A stretch of DNA of 64,000 bases, from contig BSBK01001877.1 of assembly GCA_027943335.1 (NCBI GenBank), positions 186,001-250,000 of the forward strand. The letters are read 5' to 3'. This stretch comes from Chamaecyparis obtusa. Its lineage: Eukaryota > Streptophyta > Pinopsida > Cupressales > Cupressaceae. Each line of letters starts with the position of its first letter. Positions within the stretch are counted from its first letter, which is position 1. This document shows positions 46,271 to 56,589 of this stretch, piece by piece. The translations under genes and the position numbers were made by a program. Below the pieces are notes generated by a model that had not been told where the DNA came from, searched no databases, and was given only the letters and a program-made list of their open reading frames with translations.

Positions 46271-49203
46271 TAACATTCCTACATTTTTATCAAATTCTGA
46301 CAATCAAAGATTGTTAAAAGCATTCTCGAAGGAAGAAATTCTGCAAACATTAACACAAATGGCTCCAGATTAAGCTCCTGGCCTGAATGGCTTTCCTCAT
46401 TGTTTCGTTTTGCATTGCTGGAGTGTTTTCGGAAAAGAATTCATAGCGGCGTTGGAAGTAGCCAGATCTTCAGGTAGATTCTTATCTGAAATCAATAACA
46501 CCTTTATTGCTCTTATTCCTAAAAAAGAAAATGCAAATGCCATGGATGAATTCAGACCTATTGCTTTATGTAACACTATTTATAAGGTCCTATCAAAATC
46601 CTTAGCAAATAGATTAAAACTAGTCTTAGGCAAAATCATTGGGGAAGAACAAACTGGTTTCATCCCTGGTAGATCTATTTTTGATGGCATCATTATTGCA
46701 CAAGAAGCTATTCATTCCATCCAACATGATTATTAAGTTAGATATTAAAAAAGCTTATGATAAAGTCAATTGGAGATTCCTATCCAAATGTATGGAATGT
46801 TTTGGATTCTTTAAAGCCTGGATAAAGCTAATTTTTTATTGTATATCCTCCCCAAAATATTCTATCTTGGTAAATGACACTCCTCAAGGTTTCTACGAAG
46901 GCTCTAATGGTATCAGACAAGGGGATCCACTCTCGCCCTTTTTATATATTATCATGGCAGAAGCTTTGGGCCATAGCATAACTAAGCTCCATTCTCAAGG
47001 CTGTATTAAAGGGATTGAAGTCACTTCTTCAGTTAGCTCTGTCACTCACCAACAATTTGCAAATGATACTCTTCTTTTTGGTTTTGGTTCGGTCAGGGAA
47101 GCCATTCAATTCAAGGCAATTCTTCAAAAATATGCTCATGCTTCAGGTCAGGCAGTTAACAAGGACAAACTAGTCATTTTTTTCTTTCATACAAAAAAGA
47201 GAATGCAATTGAAAATTGAATCTATTCTGGCATTCAAAGTGGCCTCTCTTCCTTGTTCCTATTTGGGGATTCCCATAGACAAAACCCTTAGAACAATAGG
47301 GGTTTGGAAACCCATCAATGAAAGAATGGATCATAAAATGGTCAATTGGAAATCTAAATGGCTCTCATGGGCGGGCAGAATTGTCATGATCAAAGCTACA
47401 TTAGCAGCAATTCACATTTATCTTATGTCATGCATTTCTCTATCTTCATCTTGCTACATGGACATAGTGAAAAAGCTTAGGGACTTCTTTTGGCAAGGCA
47501 CAGATCATAATAGAAAATTCAAACTCATCTCTTGAGAGAACATTTGCAAACCTATATCTGTAGGAGGTACAGGGATCAAAAACCACATGTGGCAAAATCT
47601 AGCTCTAGGAGCTAAACTTTATTGGAAATTGGTGAAAAATCAGGATTACAAGTGTTTTAGAATTCTCAGAGGAAAATATTTGGGCAATGGATTAGGTTCA
47701 GAGATATTTCACATCAAAAACTTTCCCAGAGGTTCCAAAATTTGGAATTTTATCTCCAAATCAAGACATTTAGTGGACTCAAATCTTTCTTGGAATGTTA
47801 GAGAAGGTAACTCAACCAGATTTTAGGAAGACTTTTGGGGTGGTTACCCAATTATTCAATCAGTTCCAGGCCTGAATCAAATTAGCTAGTTATGTCAGTC
47901 AGCATGGGGCCTTTTTCTCAAAGATTACATTTCCTCCTCTCCTTCATCCGCAGCTGATGGCTCTTGGAATTGGAAGGACTTCTCAAGCTTAAGGGCAGAT
48001 CCCCAAGATATAAATATGTTAAAATAAATTCTACAAGGTAGATCCTTCTTCCTCGAACAAGGGAGGGACGAAATCATTTGGAATGGATCCAAAAATGGTA
48101 CTTACAATGTGAAGGATGGATACAAATTCATGTCTAGGCCTCTTCAGAAATCAATCACAATTCCGACTCAATTGTGTTGGAACAAGCTATGTCTCTCGAA
48201 AGCTAGAGTCTTCATGTGGGCAGCATCTCAGGGCAGAATTTTGACAGTGGAAAAATTTATAAAAATGGGATATTTGGGACCATCAAGATGCTCTCTCTGC
48301 CACAATCATGAAGAGGATTATAATCACTCGTTGCTAACTTGCCCTTTTGCCAACAAATGTTGGGATTGGCTATGTTCGAAATTGAATTGGTATTCTGCTC
48401 ACTTCCAAGACATCCAATCTCATCTACTATCTTGGCCCTCACTCTATAGAGAAAGTCTATGTGGTAACTTATGGATCATCTCTCCATCCATTGTAATATG
48501 GGAAATTTGGAAAGAGAGAAACATGAGTCTTTTTCAAGAAAAATCTTTAGAAATTAAGCAGGTTTTAAATAAAATTGAGGTAACAATAGTGGAGCTCATG
48601 AATTCCCGGATCCAAACTCAATCTACTAAACATAAGTTTTACACTAGTTGGGATGATCAGATGATTGAATGCTGGCATGGTCTCAAAACACCGACCACCA
48701 TTGGTAGGGGTTGCAAAGCTTGTCACCTCCAAAGAAAGTCTTGTGTTTGGAAGTCTCCTTCCTCGGGTTGGTTCAAGCTCAATTTTGATGGGGCTTTGAA
48801 AGGCAATCCAGGCCTTTCAGGTGCAGGATGTATTATTCATTCTTCAGATGGGAAGATGATAGCACAATTAGCTATTCCTTTGGAACTAGATACTAATAAT
48901 GTGGTAGAAATAAAAACTTTACTTCATGGTTTAGTGCTAGCCAAGGAATTAAGATTAAACAAATTGGAAATTGAGGGAGATTCAATGATTGTGATAAATG
49001 CAATCAAATCAGGAATTATATCCAATTGGAAATTACAAGCATCTTTGGAAATCATTTTAAATCTCATTTCCAAATTTGAATCCACAACGGCTAACCACAT
49101 TTATCACGAGGGAAATGTCAAAGCGGATGAACTAGCAAGTATAGTTGTTGGAGGCACTCACATCAAATCAATTTCTCCAAATGTTCGGCCCATCCTTAAT
49201 TAA
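46271..49203 (+). pseudogene. LINE ORF2: reverse transcriptase, zf-RVT, RNase H
   Basis: RT motifs appear in order: FRPIALCNTIYKVLSKSLAN, EEQTGFIPGRSIFDG, KLDIKKAYDKVNW, GIRQGDPLSPFLY, HQQFANDTLLFG and YLGIPI. The catalytic F-A-D-D box reads F-A-N-D (codon 47062-47064 is AAT), so an essential Asp is lost. A frame shift lies near 46730 with loss of a few codons after HSIQ. Further stops occur at 47533, 47824 and about 48025. From 48109 a long frame holds zf-RVT (CSLCHNHEEDYNHSLLTCPF, IWEIWKERN) and a complete RNase H: NFDGALKGNPG, VEIKTLLHG, EGDSMIV, HEGNVKADELA. The endonuclease is absent because of 5' truncation. Confidence 0.93.
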
Positions 49204-49425
49204 ATCCGATAGGTACATTCCTCCTTGCAACAATCTCCTTCCTCTTCATTGGCAATAATTCCAAGACTGGCTATTAGTTTTCAAAATTGCCCATAGTCAA
49301 ATCACCTCCCTCGATAACCTCATTCTGGCGGACATCTCTTCAGTATTGAGGGAATTTTCTGAATAGATCTTGTAATGCAAGTTATTCATATAAGTACATG
49401 AGGTGGCACACTTTTGTCAGCCTAA

Positions 49426-49701
49426 AGCATCATTCTCAAGCGGATTTTAGGTAGTTCTTCAGAGCTAGAGGTTGAGAAGATGGATGATTCCAGTGCTTCT
49501 TCCGGGGCTGCGGGAGAGGAAGACTCTGATGACGAAGATCACGATGATGGTGCTCAGGATGATATTGAAGATGTACACGATATGGATGAAGAAAATGATG
49601 TTGACACCAACATGGGCCAAGGAGAATTAACCTCTTCTCAGGAGGAGGAGGCTGAAGCTTTAGAAAGCTCAGAAAATGATTCCTCTCATCCATTGGATTA
49701 G
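49426..49701 (+). CDS. Acidic ORF downstream of RNase H in the LINE
   Basis: The frame is open from 49426; the first Met is at 49480. It encodes about 20 residues (KRILGSSSELEVEKMDDSS) and then a strongly acidic stretch (EEDSDDEDHDDGAQDDIEDV, EENDVDTNMGQGE, EEEAEALESSENDSS), ending HPLD. It lies 222 bases after the RNase H stop and 270 bases before the 3' tail, in the element's sense direction. It parallels the acidic middle of the gag-like ORF in the LINE at 17485-20852, so it may be the remnant of such an ORF. Low-complexity acidity alone is weak evidence of homology. Confidence 0.5.
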   Translation, partial: SIILKRILGSSSELEVEKMDDSSASSGAAGEEDSDDEDHDDGAQDDIEDVHDMDEENDVDTNMGQGELTSSQEEEAEALESSENDSSHPLD

Positions 49702-49899
49702 CCATGGAGCAAGAGTGCTTCCAAGTTTCTGCATTTTCTTGTTTTCATGAAATTTTAATGGCTGTATCTAGCATTGGTTGGTTTAAACTGAACTTCTCGG
49801 TGTTTTGTGAGGGAGTTGAGCATTGTTGCTCTATATTTGCTGCACCTCTTGCTTAGATCATATTCGTACTACTGCAGTTCATAAAATTTTTTATGTAGG

Positions 49900-49947
<48 letters not shown>

Positions 49948-49989
49948 GGCTTCGACCTGTACCGATCAAAAAAAAAAAGAAGCAATAAG

Positions 49990-50345
49990 ATCAAATTCAC
50001 AATCAAGGTGCAATAGGATCAAATATTACATAACCAATGAGGAGATTTGTGTGAGAACAACAAAATAAGGTTTAGAGGAACCACTTTTTACTTGGGCAAC
50101 CTATTTTCCTCCACCCTCTATCATTCTCTACCTTTTGTGCCCTTATATTGTCATTTGAAGTCGGCAAAAAACCCCACGTTTGAATCATATTTTCTTCATT
50201 CCTATTTTTTCACATCTCGAAAATACATCTCTATACCCTTGGTGATGCCTTCTACCCTCTTTGAAATGGGTGCGTGTATCTTTCATACACTGCTCGTGTT
50301 TTCTCTTTGTTTGGTTTGCAATATGAGTTTTTAATATTTGAGAGA
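49990..50345. repeat. 5' flank of kinase A, continued after the LINE
   Basis: Matches 62960-62990 and 63670-64000 (e.g. TTTGTTTGGTTTGCAATATG at 50304 and 63954; TCATTTGAAGTCGGCAAAAA at 50152 and 63748). Copy A lacks about 0.65 kb present in B. On the minus strand this is the upstream region of the kinase, so promoter elements may lie here, but none can be named. Confidence 0.75.
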
Positions 50346-51699
50346 GAGGAGAATTTGATTGTTTTGTTTATGTGTTCCATAGTGATTTTATAGAAAAAAT
50401 TTATAAATATGGTATATATTTCATTATCTTAGTTGATATCAATAATACTTTAGTTACAAAAATAAATATTTGTTTAGCATTGACCTCATTATTTATTTTA
50501 GCAATAATTCTATTGTTGAATACATATATATTTCTAATGCTTATACTACTTAGTAATTGTATTATTCATTATACACATTTTATTTTTGTTATTATATTTA
50601 CATTATTTTATTACTCCTAATTATATTATGTATTTCATTCATATTATTTTACTTATAATGTCTAATGTCTTTATTTAATAATAATCATTTAAATGTCTAG
50701 TTTAATCATTTGTAACGTTTTGATGGATACTTAAAATTGCATCAAAATTGGAATCTAGTTAATACCATAGGATTATACAAAATAGTTCGAGCCAAATTAT
50801 TTTAAACATTGTCTAAAGAAATATTTTTAAAAGAACTAAATTAAAACTATGTATAATGATATAAGGTACACTTTAATTCACTTGTCAAATAAAATATTAA
50901 CATATAAGAATCGTAAAGGTTAGCCTTTTATGGGTCGTGACACAATAACTTCATTCAAAATAGATAATCGAGAATGAATATTTAAGTTTAGGTCCCCTAC
51001 CTTTTGATACAATCCAATAGAAAACCCCTAATACTTTATCAATAGTTCTTTTAGCATACAACAAAATGTACACTATGTACACAAATTCACCAAAGCCTCT
51101 CATGCAATACTCTTAGATTTTAATGGTATAGAAATAAAAAAGACATCAATTCTTATGATGGGAAGGACATATCGTTAGATTCAAGAGAATGAAAAAAACG
51201 AAATGAAGTCCACACGCAACACATCTCACTTCTACAACTTGATGTAATTATGACAAAATAATGTCTTTTATGATTTCTTTGAAGACATGTCATATATTAA
51301 AGAATGTACATTACATTTTTTTATATAAAATATGTGAAGGCCTTAAGACTACACCGAGAGGTAATGGCTTCCACCCAATAGGTTTTTATGGTGTACCAAG
51401 CAACCTAGGCAACCAAATGGGCTACTTAGCTAGGGGTCCCATGAGGGGGGCTTAAGCTCTCTACATTATGATCAAATTCGAAAGAAAAAAGAATAGAGGA
51501 CAAATAATCATTTATTTAGTTGAATTTGATTAGTCATTTATTTAGTCATTTTTATTTTTTTGACCAATTATTTAATTTTGATTTCACCTAATGACTAATT
51601 AGTCATTTATACTTGTGAATTACAAAAAAATAGTATAATTTGATCAGTTTTAGTCACGTGGCTAAATGTTTTACTCATGTAGTCATTTATCTGCCAAAT
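50346..51699. other. 1.35 kb without a gene; contains a perfect palindrome
   Basis: AT-rich. TAGTCATTTAT repeats occur at 51530-51610, and AATGACTAATTAGTCATT at 51590-51607 is a perfect 18-bp palindrome. ORFs are short and domain-free. Confidence 0.5.
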
Positions 51700-52069
51700 T
51701 CTACTAGTGAATAAAATAACTTTCTTGTTCAAATCAGTATTGGGGTGATACATGATAGTGTTGGTTTGATAGAAGTTCCTAGGAGGAATGGTCCTTCTCC
51801 TTCTCCCCTTACTCTTTTGGAAGTGGTGAAAGAGAATTTTGTGGCATTGGGTTAGGACCCTTCTTTTGCTTCGCCTCCTCCTCCTCCTTTTGCATTGATA
51901 AATGATGTGTATTGGAAATTTCTTCTTCAAATAAATTATTGATCTTAAATTTGTTTCTCTTTACTTAAATTTAATGGTGCCCATGTAAATATTTTAGATG
52001 ATAATATAGGAAAAAAAATTAAACTATCTTTAAAAAGTAGTAAAACAATTATATTAATATACCGCAATG
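51700..52069. repeat. Segmental duplication, partial third copy (left part)
   Basis: Matches 42650-42970 and 58375-58740. Interrupted at 52069 by the LINE insertion and resumed at 55290. Confidence 0.8.
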
Positions 52070-52524
52070 TATCCTATTCATAGCCAATAGGAAATTGGAA
52101 ACCATCTGGATCAACACTTAAAATGGATCACAAGCCAACCTGCATCTTCAGCAGAACATGCCTTAGTTGGGAAACCAACACTATTTATACTTCAAATAAT
52201 GCAGACATTGATCAGACAACGGGAGGTTTCTAAGAAAAAAATTACTTAAGCACAAAATATGCAGTAGGAATCTCAAATCCCTTTGCGTTCTTGGTAGCTG
52301 AGGGTTTCAAAGCATAGAAGCCACATTCACAGACTCGGACATATTACAACAAATCAAAAATCATGGAAAGAATAAACGACCGTCCTATCCAAAGTAACAA
52401 CCACGCTAATTTGAAGCAAGTTACAAAGAAGTATGACATTAATAATTGTAATAAGGAAATCCATGGGAAGGGTTCTATACGTAGAAACTACTTTTATGTC
52501 ACCAAATATGTCTGAGGCCCTACG

Positions 52525-54271
52525 ATGACTAACCCTAATAAAGAAATTAAAAGAAGGCAGAAAATTCTAGGGCGAATGGAGGCAACAAAAGACGAAGCTA
52601 GGTGGATTAGATCAGACCGAACCACCAACATGGTGTGGAATACAACAAAACCCCATCCCTTTATTGGTGAACGGGAAAGCTGGGCATCAAAAATTGCCAA
52701 GGGGGCAAATGCAATACCAATAAGTTTGATGCAGATGATCAAACAAAATTTCATCAAAAACCCTTTCATGAAGAAGATGCAATGACCATTATAATCAGCA
52801 ATGAGATCTCCAATGAGATTTGGGAAAGATGTGAATCTCACAGAGTCTATACAATTTGGGAGGGGAGGTGACCCACATCTTGACCATTGTAAACTTGTTT
52901 AGAATGACTTTGGGTACATAGGTAAGTATTACTATCACTAGTAAAAATACTCTATTTTTTAATTGTGAATCAAGAGACTTAGTAGAAGTTCTCCTTTCTG
53001 AAACTTTTTCTATAAGGGTATAATTTAAAATTCATTAGATGGAGGTTTAAATTTCATTCAATGGAGGCCCAATTTCAACAATAGCAAATGCCATGAAATA
53101 AACCCACTTAAATGGGTTTGCCTTAAAAACTTCCCTATTGAATTAATGCATTGTAGCATATAAAGAAGGATTAGTAAACAATTTGGTATAGTATTTCATT
53201 TTGAACACTACTATATGATAGATTCATATGTTAAATTACTCATGGATAATGTTCCCAGTGAGTTAAAACCAGTCAAAATCATAACAAACCACTGCAGTTA
53301 TGAGCTGCAACCAAAACTTTACAAAGGCACCATTCAAAGATTTTATATCTTCACGGGAGACTGGCCCCAATGATGATTCTGAGGGACCCACCATATGAAC
53401 AACCTTGAGCATCTTTTGATGAACTTCATTAACCCCCAACTCCCTAACACACCAGTTAGGTTATCCTTTCTCTCTAATGCTTCATCCTCTTCCAATTGCA
53501 ATAGTCCCTCTCCATCCATCACATCCAACCCTGTTACCCCTCCATATTCCTTTAATTACAAGTCTAACAATCAACCCACACCCACACATCAACAACCACC
53601 ATCCCCTAAAGAGAAACAAGCAAGGAACGATGGAGATGAGGCACTAGTGTCACAACATTAAACCCAAATGCAGCCCCAAAATAAATAAACCCTCCCCCTA
53701 TCCCAAGCAGCATTAGAACCCCCTCATTGACCTCAATATGGAGCCTTATGTTGTTGATCCCCAACCAGCTCATGCATCTCCCTTACCTTCATCCATCTTG
53801 GATCAAGTGCCATCCTTTGGGATCCCTCAATTCTCAAACTCCAACATGAAAATGATAGATCCATCTTCCAATGGTGTCCCTTCTACTCAATCTAAAATTA
53901 ATGCAATAGTTGAGGAAATTCTTAATGAAACTCTAGACAATTATTTAAAAGACTTTACAAAAATTGATGCTATTAATGTTGAAAGAGATATTTTAATTAG
54001 AAAAATCCAAGAACTTGATGCTGAGGAGCATGACCAACATGTCTTAGAAGAAGAAATGGTGGAACTAGAAGCCTTAGGAAGTAATCCTAAACTTGGTTTA
54101 GCTATCTGTGAAGATGGCTTTACTGAGATTGATTGTGCAAAATCTCCTAAAAAGAGAGGCATAAAATCTCTAGCAGAGCTTAGAATGAAAGATGCAAACA
54201 AGGCTAATCAAACTAAGATCATAGACTTATTTCATGTAGGGAGGGGGAAGGTCCCTCCCAAGGACCAATGA
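52525..54271 (+). pseudogene. LINE ORF1 (DUF4283-type nucleic-acid-binding protein)
   Basis: A 5' frame (52525-52785) gives SWASKIAKGANAIPISLMQM. Farther on (about 53030-53390) the DUF4283 pattern is readable: WRPNFNNSKCHEINPLKWVC, LKNFPIELMH, GIVFHFEH, then SELKPVKIITNHCSYELQPK. A Pro/Ser/Gln-rich linker follows (53395-53661), then an intact C-terminal frame 53738-54271 with a coiled-coil-like part (IQELDAEEHDQHVLEEEMVE) and a basic end. Several stops and a frame change make it inactive. No zinc knuckle is visible where one is usual, after the QP.xY segment. Confidence 0.75.
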
Positions 54272-54480
54272 AGGTCCTTTCATGGAATGTTAGGGGTTGT
54301 AATGTCCCTAACAAACAACATTTAATAAAATGTTGCATCAATAAATATAAACCTAATTTAATGCTCATATAAGAAACCAAATTGAATTATGATGATTTAA
54401 CAAACCTCAACAAATAATTTGGACTCTTGGAGGCATGAAATAAGACAAGGATTTGGTTTAATTTTATATCGATTAATTCA
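54269..54480 (+). pseudogene. LINE ORF2 N-terminus (AP endonuclease start)
   Basis: Begins MKVLSWNVRGCNVPNKQ and continues PNLMLI, stop, ETKLNYDD. WNVRG and the Glu of the (Q)ETKL box are the first two endonuclease motifs of plant LINEs. The start overlaps the ORF1 stop as ATGA, the arrangement used for termination-reinitiation. A TAA or TAG stands where Gln of QETKL should be, and the frame decays after ~60 codons. Confidence 0.8.
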
Positions 54481-55289
54481 GGATTACTTTTAGGCTCTCT
54501 GTTAAAGACAATGGTCATGTTCCTCAAACTCTTATGATAAAACCATGTCAAACCATGGTGGTATGTGGGATTTTTGGTAATGAGGTTTTTTCTGTTACAC
54601 TGGGTAATATGATGTACACTAACTCTTAAAATAGTTAATTTTGTGCATGAAATATAAAGGAAAATCATTTCCTTATAGTAGAACAACATAACATAAAAAG
54701 CATTATGGCACTTTTTGTATAATATAATCTAATGGACGCAAGAATTGTCAAGACAGAAGGTAGTGTTTCAAGAACAAGTAAGATCATTTTAATTTTTTAA
54801 GAATCTTTATTTAATCAAATGTTAAACTAACAAAGATCTTAGCTTTTGGTGGAGAGCATTTCAACAGGATCATGACCATAAATAAAAGAAGGTAAAGCCT
54901 AGATCCACTTCATATATGTATTATACTTCTTCTCAAGCTCTTGGAGGAAGGACAAAACCCTTATCTCTCATCTGACAAACATGGTAATTTTTTGTATAAA
55001 ATAGAAAGATGTTACCTAGAACATATATGTAATGTCAAAAATGCATGAGGGTATGCCCTCGTATCCTTGTACTTAGGAGTATGTCCCTGTAATCATTGTA
55101 CGCTCATTACTTTTATTTAGTCTAAGTGGACTATGTTCCTCGGATGATACTGGGGAGCCTGGACAATACTGTGGGGTTTTCTTGACTCCGTTCTTTCCCA
55201 CCAGTGTCTGATGTTGAACAAAGATTAAAAAAAAATTAATAAGAAAATTTAATAAAATAAAAATGCAATGACCGTTTATCGAACAAAAA
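54481..55289. other. Decayed LINE interior
   Basis: No RT or other domain recognised up to the tail. 55060-55200 is less AT-rich and includes GAGGGTATGCCCTC, a near-palindrome. Confidence 0.4.
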
Positions 55290-55848
55290 ATATATATATC
55301 GCAATGAGAAAAAAAATTCATGATAATTAAAAGTAATGTCAATATAATTCATCAAAATAATTTAAATACTTCCTAATTTATCCATCATTTTTAATATATT
55401 TTTACAATTAAAAAATGGTTTTAATGCAATTCAACAGACTAAATGAAAGTTTTAGATATCTTAAAAGAATGATCTAGATAATTGCTTTTTATTCAATACC
55501 AATAAAACATTATTTTTCCTCATAGATTACATTAGGCTTTTGATATTCTCCAACCCTTTTCTCGAAGAAATTCTCCTTCTCCTTTTCCACCTTTCATCCA
55601 ATAATTACTAATTAAAATAAAAATTAATAAATTTGTGGTTGCTTGAAATGTTTGAGATGATTGATTCATTTGCAAAAGATTTTTGACAAGGATGATAGAC
55701 AACCATGATTTTTTTGGAAGATTAATGGTAGTTATGGTATGGAAATAATTCTCTTGGATCAAGGAAAAGATTGAGAACCCTGGTTAAGTCTGTTCTTTAT
55801 TAGAAAGAGATAATTTGTCTTTGATATTTAAAAAACCAAAAAATAATT

Positions 55849-55886
<38 letters not shown>

Positions 55887-56575
55887 CTTTGGAACTATGG
55901 GTAAATTAAATAATGAAATATAAATTAATAAAATTATCTGTGTGAATTTGAAATTGAAGTAATATTTTTTAATTAATGAGATGTGAAAATCAAGATAATT
56001 GAATAATACAATATATTTAATTAGATATGACATTAGATGAAACTAGTTAAGAAAATAGTTTATTTATTTTGTTCATATTATAATTAATTAAAAAAAAGAA
56101 TGAATTGCTTTAATTTATATCTCACATACTTTGGCATTTCTTAGAGGAGACAAAAAATCAAAATAATTGATTTTATAATTATTTTGGAACACAATTAAAA
56201 AGAAAATGATGAGAACACAAAAATCATTGCCATGTAGAAGTAAAAATTCAATCGTTGGCACACACATAAGGTAGCTAATTAGAAAGAGAAATGGCAAAAT
56301 TTTAAAAAGGTTTTTAGCTATCAAATCATATAAATCTTGACAATCTCTCCAAAACCAACCCTCTCATTGATATAAAGTGTACCTACTTATAAATTGTAAG
56401 TCATCATTAATGTCTTGTCATGGCATTTGTCATGAAGATGTTGTGAAGTGTCTTAGAAATGACCACAATATTTTTATGGAAATCTAGACTCACATATTGT
56501 TCATTAAATTATTGTATATGTGCTATCAAACAATGACTTTTCTCTTAAAATGTTTCATATCCTTAAGAGAAGGCC
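55290..56575. repeat. Segmental duplication, partial third copy (right part)
   Basis: Matches 42990-44040 and 58745-59660. Contains a (GA)n microsatellite at 55852-55884. Ends abruptly at AGGCCCAAC, where unit B starts. Confidence 0.85.
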
Positions 56576-56589
56576 CAACATAAAAAACC

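Larger units (their letters stand above)
46271..49975 (+). mobile_element. 5'-truncated LINE with target duplication and an empty site elsewhere in the window
   Basis: Flanked by AAAGAAGCCATAAG (46257-46270) and AAAGAAGCAATAAG (49976-49989), a 14-bp target duplication with one change. The uninterrupted target is seen at 62951-62990 in the duplicated segment. Contents: RT (5'-truncated), zf-RVT, RNase H, a 3' acidic ORF, a (TA)n tract at 49900-49941, and a tail CGACCTGTACCGATC followed by A-run. The insertion postdates the segmental duplication. Confidence 0.93.
52070..55293 (+). mobile_element. LINE remnant: ORF1 and start of ORF2
   Basis: Inserted in the third copy of the duplicated unit. 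The flanks ATATACCGCAATG (to 52069) and ATATATCGCAATG (to 55306) form a target duplication with one change. Sense is plus: ORF1 (DUF4283-type), an overlapping ORF2 start with endonuclease motifs, then decayed sequence and a tail ACCGTTTATCGAAC plus A-run at about 55290. RT is absent, so a large internal deletion is required. The tail resembles that of the LINE at 46271-49975. Confidence 0.7.

Noticed and set aside
49436..49705. Minus 89-codon ORF rich in His/Pro
   Set aside because: Antisense of the acidic ORF; the acidic codons GAT/GAA read as His/Pro/Ser in reverse.
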